A stretch of DNA of 64,000 nucleotides from Ruegeria discodermiae. GTDB lineage: Bacteria > Pseudomonadota > Alphaproteobacteria > Rhodobacterales > Rhodobacteraceae. Below are positions 36,073 to 44,885 of the stretch, in pieces. Numbering within the stretch: the stretch's first letter is position 1; the number at the start of each line of letters is the position of its first letter. A program made the position numbers and the translations under genes. The notes beneath the pieces are model-generated. The model had not been told where the DNA came from, did not search any database, and saw only the letters and a program-made list of their open reading frames with translations. The stretch lies in contig NZ_JAVAMO010000002.1 of the NCBI RefSeq assembly GCF_030758345.1, positions 124,001 to 188,000 of the forward strand. The letters run 5' to 3'.

Positions 36073-36966
36073 ATGAGCATAAGAATTGGCAATGCACCCT
36101 GCTCCTGGGGCGTCGAGTTTGCGGATGATCCGCGCAATCCACATTGGCAAACGGTGCTGAAGGAATGTGCCGAAGCCGGATATAAGGGTATCGAATTGGG
36201 GCCTGTGGGCTTCATGCCCGAAGACCCGGCACAACTGGCAGATGCGCTGGCGGAACATGATCTGGAACTGATCGGTGGCGTTGTCTTCCGCCCCTACCAC
36301 GATCCGGCGCAATGGGAGGAGGTGCTGGATGGCACCCACCGCACCTGCAAAGCGCTGGTTGCCCATGGCGCGCAGCATCTGGTGCTGATCGATTCGATCT
36401 CGGAACGTCGCGCGCCGACCGCCGGGCGAGCACATGAGGCCGAGCAGATGGATGCCGCTGAATGGGCCGCCTATCGCGACCGTATTGCGGAAACCGCACG
36501 GATCGGGACCGAGGAATACGGGCTGACCGTGGGTATTCATGCCCATGCTGGCGGTTTCATGGATTTCGAGCCCGAACTGGAACGGCTGCTGGACGAAGTA
36601 GACGAAAAGATCCTGAAAATTTGCTTCGACACCGGTCACCATTCTTATGCAGGTTTCGATCCGGTTGCGTTTATGAAGCGTAACGTAGGTCGCATTTCCT
36701 ATATGCATTTTAAGGATATCGATCCGGAAGTTAAAGCAGATGTGATCGAGAAGCGTACTGGTTTCTATGACGCTTGCGGCCAGGGTATCTTCTGCAATCT
36801 GGGCCAGGGCGACGTGGAATTCGCCGCCGTCCGTCAGGTGCTTCTGGATGCGGGGTTCACCGGCTGGTGCACGGTCGAGCAGGATTGCGATCCGACCATG
36901 GATATCCGCCCAACCGACGATGCGCGCGCCAATCGCGAGCATCTTGAATCCATTGGCTTCAACTGA
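36073..36966 (+). CDS. iolE: Inosose dehydratase IolE
   Basis: A 297-residue TIM-barrel protein that dehydrates scyllo-inosose (2-keto-myo-inositol). It starts IGNAPCSWGVEFADDP, a typical IolE/MocC opening. The metal ligands are expected in GIHAHAGGF, CFDTGHHSYAG, MHFKDID and the glutamate in TVEQDCDP. The start is the ATG at 36073 with AAAGG upstream, 19 bp after the first oxidoreductase gene. Confidence 0.94.
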   Translation: MSIRIGNAPCSWGVEFADDPRNPHWQTVLKECAEAGYKGIELGPVGFMPEDPAQLADALAEHDLELIGGVVFRPYHDPAQWEEVLDGTHRTCKALVAHGAQHLVLIDSISERRAPTAGRAHEAEQMDAAEWAAYRDRIAETARIGTEEYGLTVGIHAHAGGFMDFEPELERLLDEVDEKILKICFDTGHHSYAGFDPVAFMKRNVGRISYMHFKDIDPEVKADVIEKRTGFYDACGQGIFCNLGQGDVEFAAVRQVLLDAGFTGWCTVEQDCDPTMDIRPTDDARANREHLESIGFN

Positions 36967-36977
36967 GGATCAGGCAG

Positions 36978-38135
36978 ATGGCAAAACTGCAATGGGGCAT
37001 GATCGGTGGCGGTGAAGGCAGCCAGATCGGCCCGGCCCACCGCTTGGGTGCGGGGTTGGACGGGGCTTTTGACTTCGCTGCTGGTGCATTGGATCACCGG
37101 CCCGACGAAGGCCGCGCTTATGGCCAGCGGCTTGGTTTGGCTACTGACCGCGCCTATGGCGACTGGCGCGAAATGCTCGAAGGTGAGCGGGACCGCGCAG
37201 ACCGGATCGATCTGGTGACCGTGGCGACGCCCAACGCAACCCATTACGAGATCACCAAGGCCTTTCTGGAGGCCGGGTTCAACGTGCTCTGCGAAAAGCC
37301 GATGACCATGACGGTTGAGGAAGGCGAGGATATCGTGCGCACCGCTGAGCGCACAGGCGCGATCTGTGCCGTGAATTACGGCTATTCCGGTTATTCGTTG
37401 GTGCGCCATATGAAGGCGATGATTGCGCGCGGCGATCTGGGCAAGGTGCGGCTGGTCAAGGCCGAGTTTGCCCATGGCCACCACGCCGATGCAGAGGATG
37501 CTGACAATCCGCGCGTGCGCTGGCGTTATGACCCGGCGCAGGCTGGTGTCTCGGCGCAGTTTGCAGATTGCGGCATTCACGCGCTGCACATGGCCAGTTT
37601 CGTGACCGGGCAGGAGGTGCATAAGCTCTCCGCCGATACCGTCTCCTGCATCGCCTCGCGCGAGTTGGAAGATGACGCGATGGTCAATTTCCGGATGCAG
37701 GATGGCGCGGTTGGGCGGCTCTGGACCTCGTCGGTGGCCATTGGTCGCCAGCATGGGTTGACGCTGCAGGTCTTTGGCGAGACCGGCGGGCTGCGCTGGT
37801 CGCAGGAACATCCCAACCAGCTGTACTACATGCCGCTGAACGGGCGCTTGCAAACCATCGAGCGGGGAGAGGCGAACCTGTCACCCGAAGCCGACCGCAC
37901 CACGCGCGTCACGATCGGTCATGCCGAGGGTATGCCGTTGGCTTTCGCGAATATCTACAGTGATCTGGCCGAGGCGATCCGCGCTCGCAAAGAGGGCCGC
38001 GCCATGGACCCTGCAGCAGATCATTATCCCCGTGCAACGGACGGTTTGCGGTCGATGGCGGCGGTGTTTGCGGTGGCGGAATCGGGCAGCAAGGACGGCG
38101 CCTGGGTTGATGCCCGTCCACCCATGTATCGCTAA
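36978..38135 (+). CDS. Gfo/Idh/MocA-family oxidoreductase (second inositol-cluster dehydrogenase)
   Basis: A 385-residue oxidoreductase with the nucleotide motif GMIGGGEGSQIG, the EKP motif in VLCEKPMTM, and the C-terminal catalytic stretch FADCGIHALHMASFV. The N-terminus (WGMIGGGEGSQIGPAHR) is that of a branch of the family distinct from the first gene. It lies 11 bp after iolE and ends before a terminator. A role in oxidising or interconverting an inositol isomer is likely from context; the exact substrate is not visible. Confidence 0.86.
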   Translation: MAKLQWGMIGGGEGSQIGPAHRLGAGLDGAFDFAAGALDHRPDEGRAYGQRLGLATDRAYGDWREMLEGERDRADRIDLVTVATPNATHYEITKAFLEAGFNVLCEKPMTMTVEEGEDIVRTAERTGAICAVNYGYSGYSLVRHMKAMIARGDLGKVRLVKAEFAHGHHADAEDADNPRVRWRYDPAQAGVSAQFADCGIHALHMASFVTGQEVHKLSADTVSCIASRELEDDAMVNFRMQDGAVGRLWTSSVAIGRQHGLTLQVFGETGGLRWSQEHPNQLYYMPLNGRLQTIERGEANLSPEADRTTRVTIGHAEGMPLAFANIYSDLAEAIRARKEGRAMDPAADHYPRATDGLRSMAAVFAVAESGSKDGAWVDARPPMYR

Positions 38136-38153
38136 GAGTAGACCAAAACCGAT

Positions 38154-38181
38154 AAAGCCGCGCTCGATTGCGCGGCCTTTT
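38154..38181 (+). terminator. Rho-independent terminator after the plus inositol arm
   Basis: GCCGCGC and GCGCGGC form a 7-bp GC stem with a 6-base loop, followed by CTTTT on the plus strand and preceded by AAA, so it can also work on the minus strand. It lies 20 bp past the second oxidoreductase stop and before the convergent caspase gene end at 38217. Confidence 0.8.
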
Positions 38182-38216
38182 AGTCTGATACAGGATGATG
38201 GCTAGTAGTGGTGGCC

Positions 38217-40124
38217 CTACAGCACCTCTGCCGAGAAACCGCCATTACGCCATTGCTCCAGCGCATTCTCGAACCCCGGACCGGACAGCCCATCAATGGT
38301 GCTGTTGTAATACCCGGCCTTTTGAAGGCGCTTCTGCACTTCCATCAGCGTATCGCGCGACCAGTTTGCAGCACCGTCAGTCATCTGCGCGATGGCCGCG
38401 CCGTCATCTTCGGCAGCACCGCGCAGAAGCATCTCGGCCGCGGCCGCCGGATCGCGCGGCAGTCCCCTGCCCTCATCCAGCAGAATCGCAGCGGCCAGAT
38501 AGCCCTGATGCTCGCCATCCCGCGCGGCTTTCTGGAAATAACTCAGCGCGTCTTCGGGTGAACCGACCAGACCGTCCTGCGCCAGCACGCCCAGATTGAA
38601 CGTGGCCTTGGATGACCCTTCGCGCGCGGCCCGTTGCAGCAGGTCGATCGCGCGGGCATCATCCTTGGGCACGTTTGTGCCTTCGAACAGCGTTACGGCG
38701 AGATTGATCATCGCGTCTAGCGATCCGCCCTCTGCGGCGGCTTCGTTCAGCGAAACCGCGCGTCCAACGTCCTGCGGGACGCCCATGCCGCTTTCATAAA
38801 GTTGCGCAAGGCTGACCATCGCGCGCAAATCGCCCCGATCAGCCGCACGCTGATAGAGTGTAACTGCGCGATCCACATCGCCTGCTGCGATCGTCGCACG
38901 GGCAAGCAGCGCCACGTAATGCGGCAGATCGGGCGATTGCGCCGCCGCCGCGCCGCAGGCCTGGATTGCGGTTATCGCGTTCTGTTTCAGCCGCGCAAAG
39001 GGAACCCCCGTCAGGCTGGCCGTACTGTCGCGGGGATGGGTGGCCAGACGCTCGCACATACCACCGGGCGTCGTGTCCTCGCGGCGAGGAATGGATTTCA
39101 CCAGACGGCGCGCCTGCTCGGCATGGGCCCCTTCGGGATATTGTTCCAGATAGAATTCCAGCAGGGGTCGCATCCGGCTGCGCTGCGCCAGTTTCCAGAG
39201 CCGCTCCGCCTCGGCATCGCGATCCTCGATGTTCAGTTTGCGGGTCAAGGTTTCGGAATTGTCCAGAAACGCCAATACATCGCTGGTATGAGAGCCCTGC
39301 GGATACCGATCCATATAGAGCTGCATCAACTGTGGGTCCTGCGCGCTGGCGGCGACCTGCCACAGCAGGGTTTCCTCGGACGCTGTGACCGGGCTGTTAT
39401 CGAAGCGGAACTGACGGGTGAGCGAGGAATTGTCCCATGGGACCTGGCGTCCGCCAGTCGCCGCAATCACGTCTTTACGGACCGAGATCAGCAGGTCCGA
39501 GATATCCTGCCCGGGCGTATAGATATGGCTCAGCAGCGCCTCGGTGAAGAAACTGTTCCGCCCGGTGCCGTCATAGGCCACATTGTCGGGTTGAGTGGCA
39601 TAGGCGAACATGAAATCCGCCGCGCTGCCGATCCGGGCCAGACCACCCTCACCTGTGGTTTCCTCAAACGGATTGTCGCGGCAGGCGTCCAGAATGATCA
39701 GCTTGAGCCCGTCGGACCGTTCCATCCGGCTGACGATGTCGCCCATCGCCACGGTCTGTTCAGGAATATCCGCCCCGGAGGTGAGATGCGCATCGACCGG
39801 CACCAGATAGTTCTGCCCGCCAACCTGAAACCCATGCCCGGCATAAAAGAACAAAGAGACGTCGGAATCGGCCGCCGTCACCCCATAGGATTCGGCCAGC
39901 GACAGCATTTCGTCCCGGTTCAGGTCGGTGCCTAGAAACACCCGAAACCCCAGCCCTTCAAGCGCGATTGCCAGATCCGAGGCGTCATTGACCGGGTTGT
40001 CCAGCCCGCCGACCGATTCGTAGTCAGAGTTTCCGATGACGAGCGCCACGCGCTTTTCCGCAAACGCTTGCGTCGCGCACAACAAAAACAGCCCTAAAGC
40101 CATGATCAAACGGATCAAACGCAC
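38217..40124 (-). CDS. Secreted caspase-like (metacaspase/orthocaspase) protein with Sel1 repeats
   Basis: A 635-residue exported protein. A signal peptide (IMALGLFLLCATQAFA) is followed by a peptidase C14 domain with the catalytic dyad His97 (FFYAGHG) and Cys148 (ILDACRDNPF). The middle shows helical spacer repeats ending in GSH/GAHAEQA. Sel1-type repeats follow (about 395-585: AVTLYQRAADRGDLRAMVSLAQLYESG and three similar units), and a C-terminal segment resembles a peptidoglycan-binding repeat (EVQKRLQKAGYYNSTIDG). The gene begins 18 bp after the tpsA stop, same strand, so it is probably the third gene of the tpsB-tpsA operon. A periplasmic protease acting on TpsA or the cell wall is an inference. 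Confidence 0.85.
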   Translation of the reverse strand: MRLIRLIMALGLFLLCATQAFAEKRVALVIGNSDYESVGGLDNPVNDASDLAIALEGLGFRVFLGTDLNRDEMLSLAESYGVTAADSDVSLFFYAGHGFQVGGQNYLVPVDAHLTSGADIPEQTVAMGDIVSRMERSDGLKLIILDACRDNPFEETTGEGGLARIGSAADFMFAYATQPDNVAYDGTGRNSFFTEALLSHIYTPGQDISDLLISVRKDVIAATGGRQVPWDNSSLTRQFRFDNSPVTASEETLLWQVAASAQDPQLMQLYMDRYPQGSHTSDVLAFLDNSETLTRKLNIEDRDAEAERLWKLAQRSRMRPLLEFYLEQYPEGAHAEQARRLVKSIPRREDTTPGGMCERLATHPRDSTASLTGVPFARLKQNAITAIQACGAAAAQSPDLPHYVALLARATIAAGDVDRAVTLYQRAADRGDLRAMVSLAQLYESGMGVPQDVGRAVSLNEAAAEGGSLDAMINLAVTLFEGTNVPKDDARAIDLLQRAAREGSSKATFNLGVLAQDGLVGSPEDALSYFQKAARDGEHQGYLAAAILLDEGRGLPRDPAAAAEMLLRGAAEDDGAAIAQMTDGAANWSRDTLMEVQKRLQKAGYYNSTIDGLSGPGFENALEQWRNGGFSAEVL

Positions 40125-40142
40125 TCTTTATTTTCCCAGTCG

Positions 40143-43100
40143 TCAGAGTTCCAACACGCGGGACAGACCAATCTCGGCACTGCCCACGGCGGCTACTATC
40201 GTCTCAACTTGCTCTCTTTGCAAACTCACAAGCTCGGGATCTTGGGCGCGGATCAGGCTGATTGCTTTGCGAATCTCGGTTTGCGCGCTGCGGATCGCCA
40301 CGCGCGCCTCCTGAATGGCCTCGCGGCGAATCTGCTGGCGTTCGGCTTCGGTGGTGGCCAGCGCCAAGCGCGCCTGCGCTTTTTCACCGGCCGCGCGCAC
40401 ACCCGCGCTGGCGCCGTTGATAATGTCGCCGATACTCTCAAGCCCCGGCGGTAGCCCTGCCGCGATCGCTTCGAGATCTTGCGCATATTCGTCCATCGCA
40501 CTGGCAACGCAGGCCAAATAGTCAGCCACGTCTTCGCTGACACAGCCCGAGGCCTGTGCCTCGAACTCGCTAGAGGCCCCTTCGACCGCTTGCAGCGTTT
40601 CTTCTGCGGCCACTGCAGGGGTCACCGCGGTGCCGCCTCCGCTGCCGCCATCACCGCCTTCACCGCCATCGGTTCCGATCTCGCCGGCGTTGCGGTATCG
40701 ACCCTGTGGTGGTGGGTTTGTTGGCGGTGTCGGCGGCGGGTTCACGCTGTCCGGTTGCACAACAAAGAAACTGCCTGTTTCATATGTGATGGCGTAGTTC
40801 GTCGTCAGACCTTCGCTGCCCGAGGCATCAGATATGTTGATGACATAGGGTGATCCTTCGAAACTTGCATCCGCGGCGGCACCCTCACTGGACAATTCGG
40901 CCGTATCGACGGAATCAGCGGGGTTTACCAGACCGGAGACGGTAAATTCGGTACCCGCAAACTCGAATGCCTCGCCATCCGGCTTAATCTGGTCGGATGC
41001 GGTGATTGTTAGCTGTGCCGGGTCAATATCCAGAAAACCGATGTCATAGCTGATGTCGTAATTGCCCTGACCCGGACCCGAAGCGTTGTCTGCAAGGATC
41101 TGATAGAATGGTGAACCATCGTCCCCGTCACCAGTCGTCAGAACCGGTGCGAATTGCGCGGCACCCTCGCTGGAAAGATCGACCATGGTAATGTCGCCTT
41201 CGCGAGCCTCTCCGATGGTCGTGAACTCGGTGCCGGCAAAGGCAAAATCATCGCCATAGACGCGAGACGCATCATCCGGAACGATCAGCAGCGAGGCCCG
41301 CCCCACATCCAGATCGCCATCCACATAGGTGATGTCGTAGTTGCTGACACCTTCTCCTGCCGCATCGCTGGCAACGATCGCGTAGGGTGTGTCCGAAGCT
41401 GCGGCGAAGGTCTCTGCGCCGTCACTCGTAAGGGTGACGCTGCTCACGTCATCGGCGGGGTTGACCAACCCATCTACCGTGAACCCGTCCGAAGGCAGCG
41501 TGAAATCGTCGCCATAGATTCGCGACTGGTCGTTTGCGGTTACGGTCAGCGGAGCTGGATCGACAGTCAGCGCACCGGTTTCATAGGTGATGTCATAATT
41601 CGTCAGCCCGAAGCCGATCGCATCGCTGGCGGTGATGTCATAGGGGCTGTCGGTCACAGCTGCGAATTGCTCTGCCCCGGGGCTGCTGAGCGTCACGTCA
41701 CTAACCGAATCTTCGAAAAACAGCTCTCCGGTTACCGTGAATCCCGGGGTCTCAAACGCGAATTGCGGACCGGCATCGTCTTGTGGAAACTGAGTCTCCG
41801 GGAACGCAAAATCGTCGCCGTAAACCCGGTCCTGATCAGTGGCGGTGATGGTCAGCGGGGCCGGTGTGATGGTTGTGTTCCCGGTCAGCGAGATGACCTG
41901 GTATGGTTCACCAAAGTTGCTGTTGATGCTGGTGTCGGTCGGCACAAAGGTGGTGTCACCCACGCTCACCTGCCCAAAGCTCAGATCCGAAAGCAGCCCC
42001 GACGTGTCCAGAGTATCTCCTTCGGCACCAAAAACATAAGCTGCGGCACCGCCCGAGACGGTGCCAGTCGTGCTCGCGGTGTCCGTTTGGCCGTATTGCA
42101 CCGATGCCAGATCATCTGGCTGTACGAACACCACCGGGCTGGTGGTCAGGTTCAGCGGGTGCTGCCCTTGGGTGCCGGGTGCCCAGTCATTCAGATAATC
42201 CCAATCAGCGCTTGTCCGGTCAAAGAACCCCTGGGTGTCCTGGAATTCTGCGGTGGTAAGCCCGGTGCCGCCAGCACTGGTCGTCTGCCCCGAAGTCTCT
42301 GTGTCCCAGAACGAGGCGACATCCGTACCGCTATTCCCGGTGGCACCCACAAGCCCACCGGCGATATTTGTGTCAAAGTTGCTTACCGTGACAGCCCCCG
42401 TGGAATAGCTGTCGATGATCAGTCCGTCGTTCAGCCCGACCAGACCGCCGGCCCGTCCGGTGCCGCCGTCTGCGAACTGCACCGCCGACACGTCCGCCGT
42501 CGCGTATGAGCTTTGAATCGTGCCGAAATTGAGGCCCGCCACACCACCTGCATTGATCGTGAAACCAAGGTTGAAATCGCTACCCAGCACATCCCCAGCG
42601 GCGTTCGATCGGGTAATTGTCCCGTCGTTGATACCCGCAAGCCCGCCTGCCGCGATCCCACCTTCGGTGCCTTCGCCGCCGCTTGCATCTACCGAGACAT
42701 CGGCAGTGCTATCGGTGATGGAGCCCCCATTGAAGGCCACTATGCCACCCGCCGGACCGTCGAAGCTGCCAACCGTCCCGGTAATGATCACATTCTCAAT
42801 TGAGCCGTCATTGTTGGTCGCGAGAATGCCAGCTTCGCCGCCGCTGATATCGGCGTTGGTCACACCAAGATCAAAGACCCGCGCCGTTTCGTTCAAGTTC
42901 TCGAACAACCCGCCCTGCGGGGCGTCAATGACAACCAGACCATCGATCTCATGCTGGTCACCATCAAGCGAGCCGTCAAAGCTGAAAATCGGGGTGAAGC
43001 CGCCTTCGCCACCGCCCCAGTTAACGGTCCCCGATGCGTCGATATCGTTGGCCAGCCGGAAATGCGAGGCATGCAGGCTGTCGCTGTCCATCCCTTGCAC

Positions 43101-44885
43101 ACCGTAGATATCGGTCAGGATATATGGGTCAGCTTCGCTGCCATTGCCGTCGAGAACGCGCAGAAAGCTGCCGTCAGTCGGGTTGATCTGGAAATCCGTG
43201 ACGGTGAAACCGGGGAGGGTTAGGGATTCCTGGAACCAATCACCCGCATCCAGAAAGAACGTGTCAACGTTGATCACACCAGCGGCGTTGGTGGTGATCG
43301 TGCCGCCCGCATCCAATGCAAAGGTCCCGCTGGGTCCGTTGATCTGGGCGTTTAGCGCGATGTCATTGTCTGCGAGCAGCTGAAACTGGTTGAAGGAGGT
43401 CCAGGCGATATTGGCGTTTATGGTGATATTGCCGTCGTCGGGACCCGACGCGCTGGTGTCGAGCGTGATATTGGTGGACTCAAGATTGCCGCTTATAGTC
43501 GCCGCGTCGGCGGCATCCACAACGATATCGACCGGATCGAGCAACAGCATACCGGCCTCGCCATTCGGCGCACGGGTATCGGTCAGGCCGCGGTATCGGA
43601 GCGTCTCCAGACCCGAGACCTCGACAAAGCCGCCATCGCCGCCCAGATCACCGCCCCGAGCAGAAATTGTTCCGTCGAACTCGGTCAGGATATCCGACCA
43701 GATCGCAATCCGGCCGCCGGACCCGGATGCGCCACCATCGGCTGAAATGCGTGTCGCCGCATCGACGAAGGTTGTCGCCGCGCGCTGCAGGTTGCCGTCT
43801 CCGGCGAAGTCGCCGCCCACACGGATCAGGCCGCCATCACCGGCGCCAGCGCCGCTGGCATCCAACTCGGCACCGGCCAAGGTGATCGCCTCGCCAGTGA
43901 TGGTGATGTCACCGCCCTGGATCGGTCGCGCGACCGGCCTCGGAGATGTCTCTACCAGTACCACCTCAGCCGAGGTGTTGATGCGTCCGCTCACCCGAAC
44001 ACCACCACCGCTGCCGCCCAGCACCACGGCACCATTGCGACCGCTGACCGAGCGGGCCTCGATCACGCCGGACATGTTGACCACCTGCCGTGCCGCGTCG
44101 CGCGCGCTGGCGGCCATCAATTGCACCTGCCCGCCATTGGCCTCGATCGCGCCGGAATTCTCGACCAGTGCCTCCATGGTGTCGTCGCCGTTTGACGGCA
44201 CCGCCACCTGCAGGAAGCCGTCACCGGTGAAGTCCAGTGTTACCTGTTCGCCCGCACCAAGACCGACCTTGCCTAGCGGCACACGAATAACGCCGGAATT
44301 CTTGACCTTGCCACCGATCAGCGCCGCATAGCCGCCCGGCACCGACTGGATCAGGCCTGCGTTTTCGACCCCGGCCGAAGCGCCGTTGCCTTCGAACCGG
44401 TAGCGGCCTGCCATAAAGTCATCGTTCCGGATATCAAGCGAGGAGGCCACGAAACCGCGCGTGTTGATCTGGCCATTGGGTCCGATGAAAATTCCGTTGG
44501 GATTGACCACAAAGACCTGACCGTTGGCGTTGATCTGGCCGTGAATGTTGCTGGTCGCATTCCCGGTCACCCGGTTCAGCGTCGCCGATTGCGCCGAAGG
44601 CTGGGCGATGTCGACACGCCCACCCTGCCCGACTGAAAACGTGTTCCAGTTAATGACAGCCGATTTGCTACTTTGGTTGATGGTCATCCGACCAGGCCCG
44701 GGTGTTGCGATCGTCGCGTTGCCCGCAGCCACCTTCCCGCCGGTGGGCAGTTCCTGCGCGGCCAGCGGTGCCGCCGCGATCAGCAGCGCCGCCGGAGCCG
44801 CGCTGAGCCAGAGCCGTGCCGCCAGCCGCCTAGAACCTGCGGCTTGCAACAATACCGAAGCGGTTGCCTTCCGGGCCATTGTCAT
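40143..44885 (-). CDS. TpsA: filamentous-haemagglutinin-type exoprotein with GLUG and MBG repeats
   Basis: A 1580-residue secreted protein of a two-partner system. A signal peptide (cleavage near residue 44 after APLAAQ) precedes a TPS domain with INWNTFSVG and NPNGIFIGPNG (about 128-138). A beta-helix region follows, then four GLUG-type repeats (about 718-865, e.g. GGLVGLNDGLIIDSYSTGAV), about four MBG/YDG repeats (about 1000-1365, SRVYGDDF-type), a Pro- and Gly-rich linker and a helical C-terminus (about 1420-1580). The start is the ATG at 44885, with GGGGAG 6 bases upstream, 56 bp inside the end of tpsB. It may be an adhesin or surface fibre. No CDI-type toxin domain is evident. Confidence 0.88.
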   Translation of the reverse strand: MTMARKATASVLLQAAGSRRLAARLWLSAAPAALLIAAAPLAAQELPTGGKVAAGNATIATPGPGRMTINQSSKSAVINWNTFSVGQGGRVDIAQPSAQSATLNRVTGNATSNIHGQINANGQVFVVNPNGIFIGPNGQINTRGFVASSLDIRNDDFMAGRYRFEGNGASAGVENAGLIQSVPGGYAALIGGKVKNSGVIRVPLGKVGLGAGEQVTLDFTGDGFLQVAVPSNGDDTMEALVENSGAIEANGGQVQLMAASARDAARQVVNMSGVIEARSVSGRNGAVVLGGSGGGVRVSGRINTSAEVVLVETSPRPVARPIQGGDITITGEAITLAGAELDASGAGAGDGGLIRVGGDFAGDGNLQRAATTFVDAATRISADGGASGSGGRIAIWSDILTEFDGTISARGGDLGGDGGFVEVSGLETLRYRGLTDTRAPNGEAGMLLLDPVDIVVDAADAATISGNLESTNITLDTSASGPDDGNITINANIAWTSFNQFQLLADNDIALNAQINGPSGTFALDAGGTITTNAAGVINVDTFFLDAGDWFQESLTLPGFTVTDFQINPTDGSFLRVLDGNGSEADPYILTDIYGVQGMDSDSLHASHFRLANDIDASGTVNWGGGEGGFTPIFSFDGSLDGDQHEIDGLVVIDAPQGGLFENLNETARVFDLGVTNADISGGEAGILATNNDGSIENVIITGTVGSFDGPAGGIVAFNGGSITDSTADVSVDASGGEGTEGGIAAGGLAGINDGTITRSNAAGDVLGSDFNLGFTINAGGVAGLNFGTIQSSYATADVSAVQFADGGTGRAGGLVGLNDGLIIDSYSTGAVTVSNFDTNIAGGLVGATGNSGTDVASFWDTETSGQTTSAGGTGLTTAEFQDTQGFFDRTSADWDYLNDWAPGTQGQHPLNLTTSPVVFVQPDDLASVQYGQTDTASTTGTVSGGAAAYVFGAEGDTLDTSGLLSDLSFGQVSVGDTTFVPTDTSINSNFGEPYQVISLTGNTTITPAPLTITATDQDRVYGDDFAFPETQFPQDDAGPQFAFETPGFTVTGELFFEDSVSDVTLSSPGAEQFAAVTDSPYDITASDAIGFGLTNYDITYETGALTVDPAPLTVTANDQSRIYGDDFTLPSDGFTVDGLVNPADDVSSVTLTSDGAETFAAASDTPYAIVASDAAGEGVSNYDITYVDGDLDVGRASLLIVPDDASRVYGDDFAFAGTEFTTIGEAREGDITMVDLSSEGAAQFAPVLTTGDGDDGSPFYQILADNASGPGQGNYDISYDIGFLDIDPAQLTITASDQIKPDGEAFEFAGTEFTVSGLVNPADSVDTAELSSEGAAADASFEGSPYVINISDASGSEGLTTNYAITYETGSFFVVQPDSVNPPPTPPTNPPPQGRYRNAGEIGTDGGEGGDGGSGGGTAVTPAVAAEETLQAVEGASSEFEAQASGCVSEDVADYLACVASAMDEYAQDLEAIAAGLPPGLESIGDIINGASAGVRAAGEKAQARLALATTEAERQQIRREAIQEARVAIRSAQTEIRKAISLIRAQDPELVSLQREQVETIVAAVGSAEIGLSRVLEL
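40790..41880 (-). repeat. Tandem MBG/YDG-domain repeats within tpsA
   Basis: About four units of roughly 270 bp each encode PLTxTAxDQxRxYGDDF...FTV.GLV.PADxV...LTSxGAE.FA...SPY.I.ASDA.G.G..NYDITY. The last unit is divergent (IKPDGEAF in place of RVYGDDF). Boundaries are approximate. Such repeats form stacked beta domains on bacterial surface proteins. Confidence 0.7.

Noticed and set aside
41154-42509. 451-codon plus-strand frame inside tpsA
   Set aside because: Antisense of the MBG and preceding repeat regions; Arg/Gly/His-rich and without a known domain.
40790-42730. Possible CRISPR array or DNA repeat cluster
   Set aside because: The repeats are long, in frame and degenerate at DNA level; they encode protein domains, with no short identical repeats or spacers.
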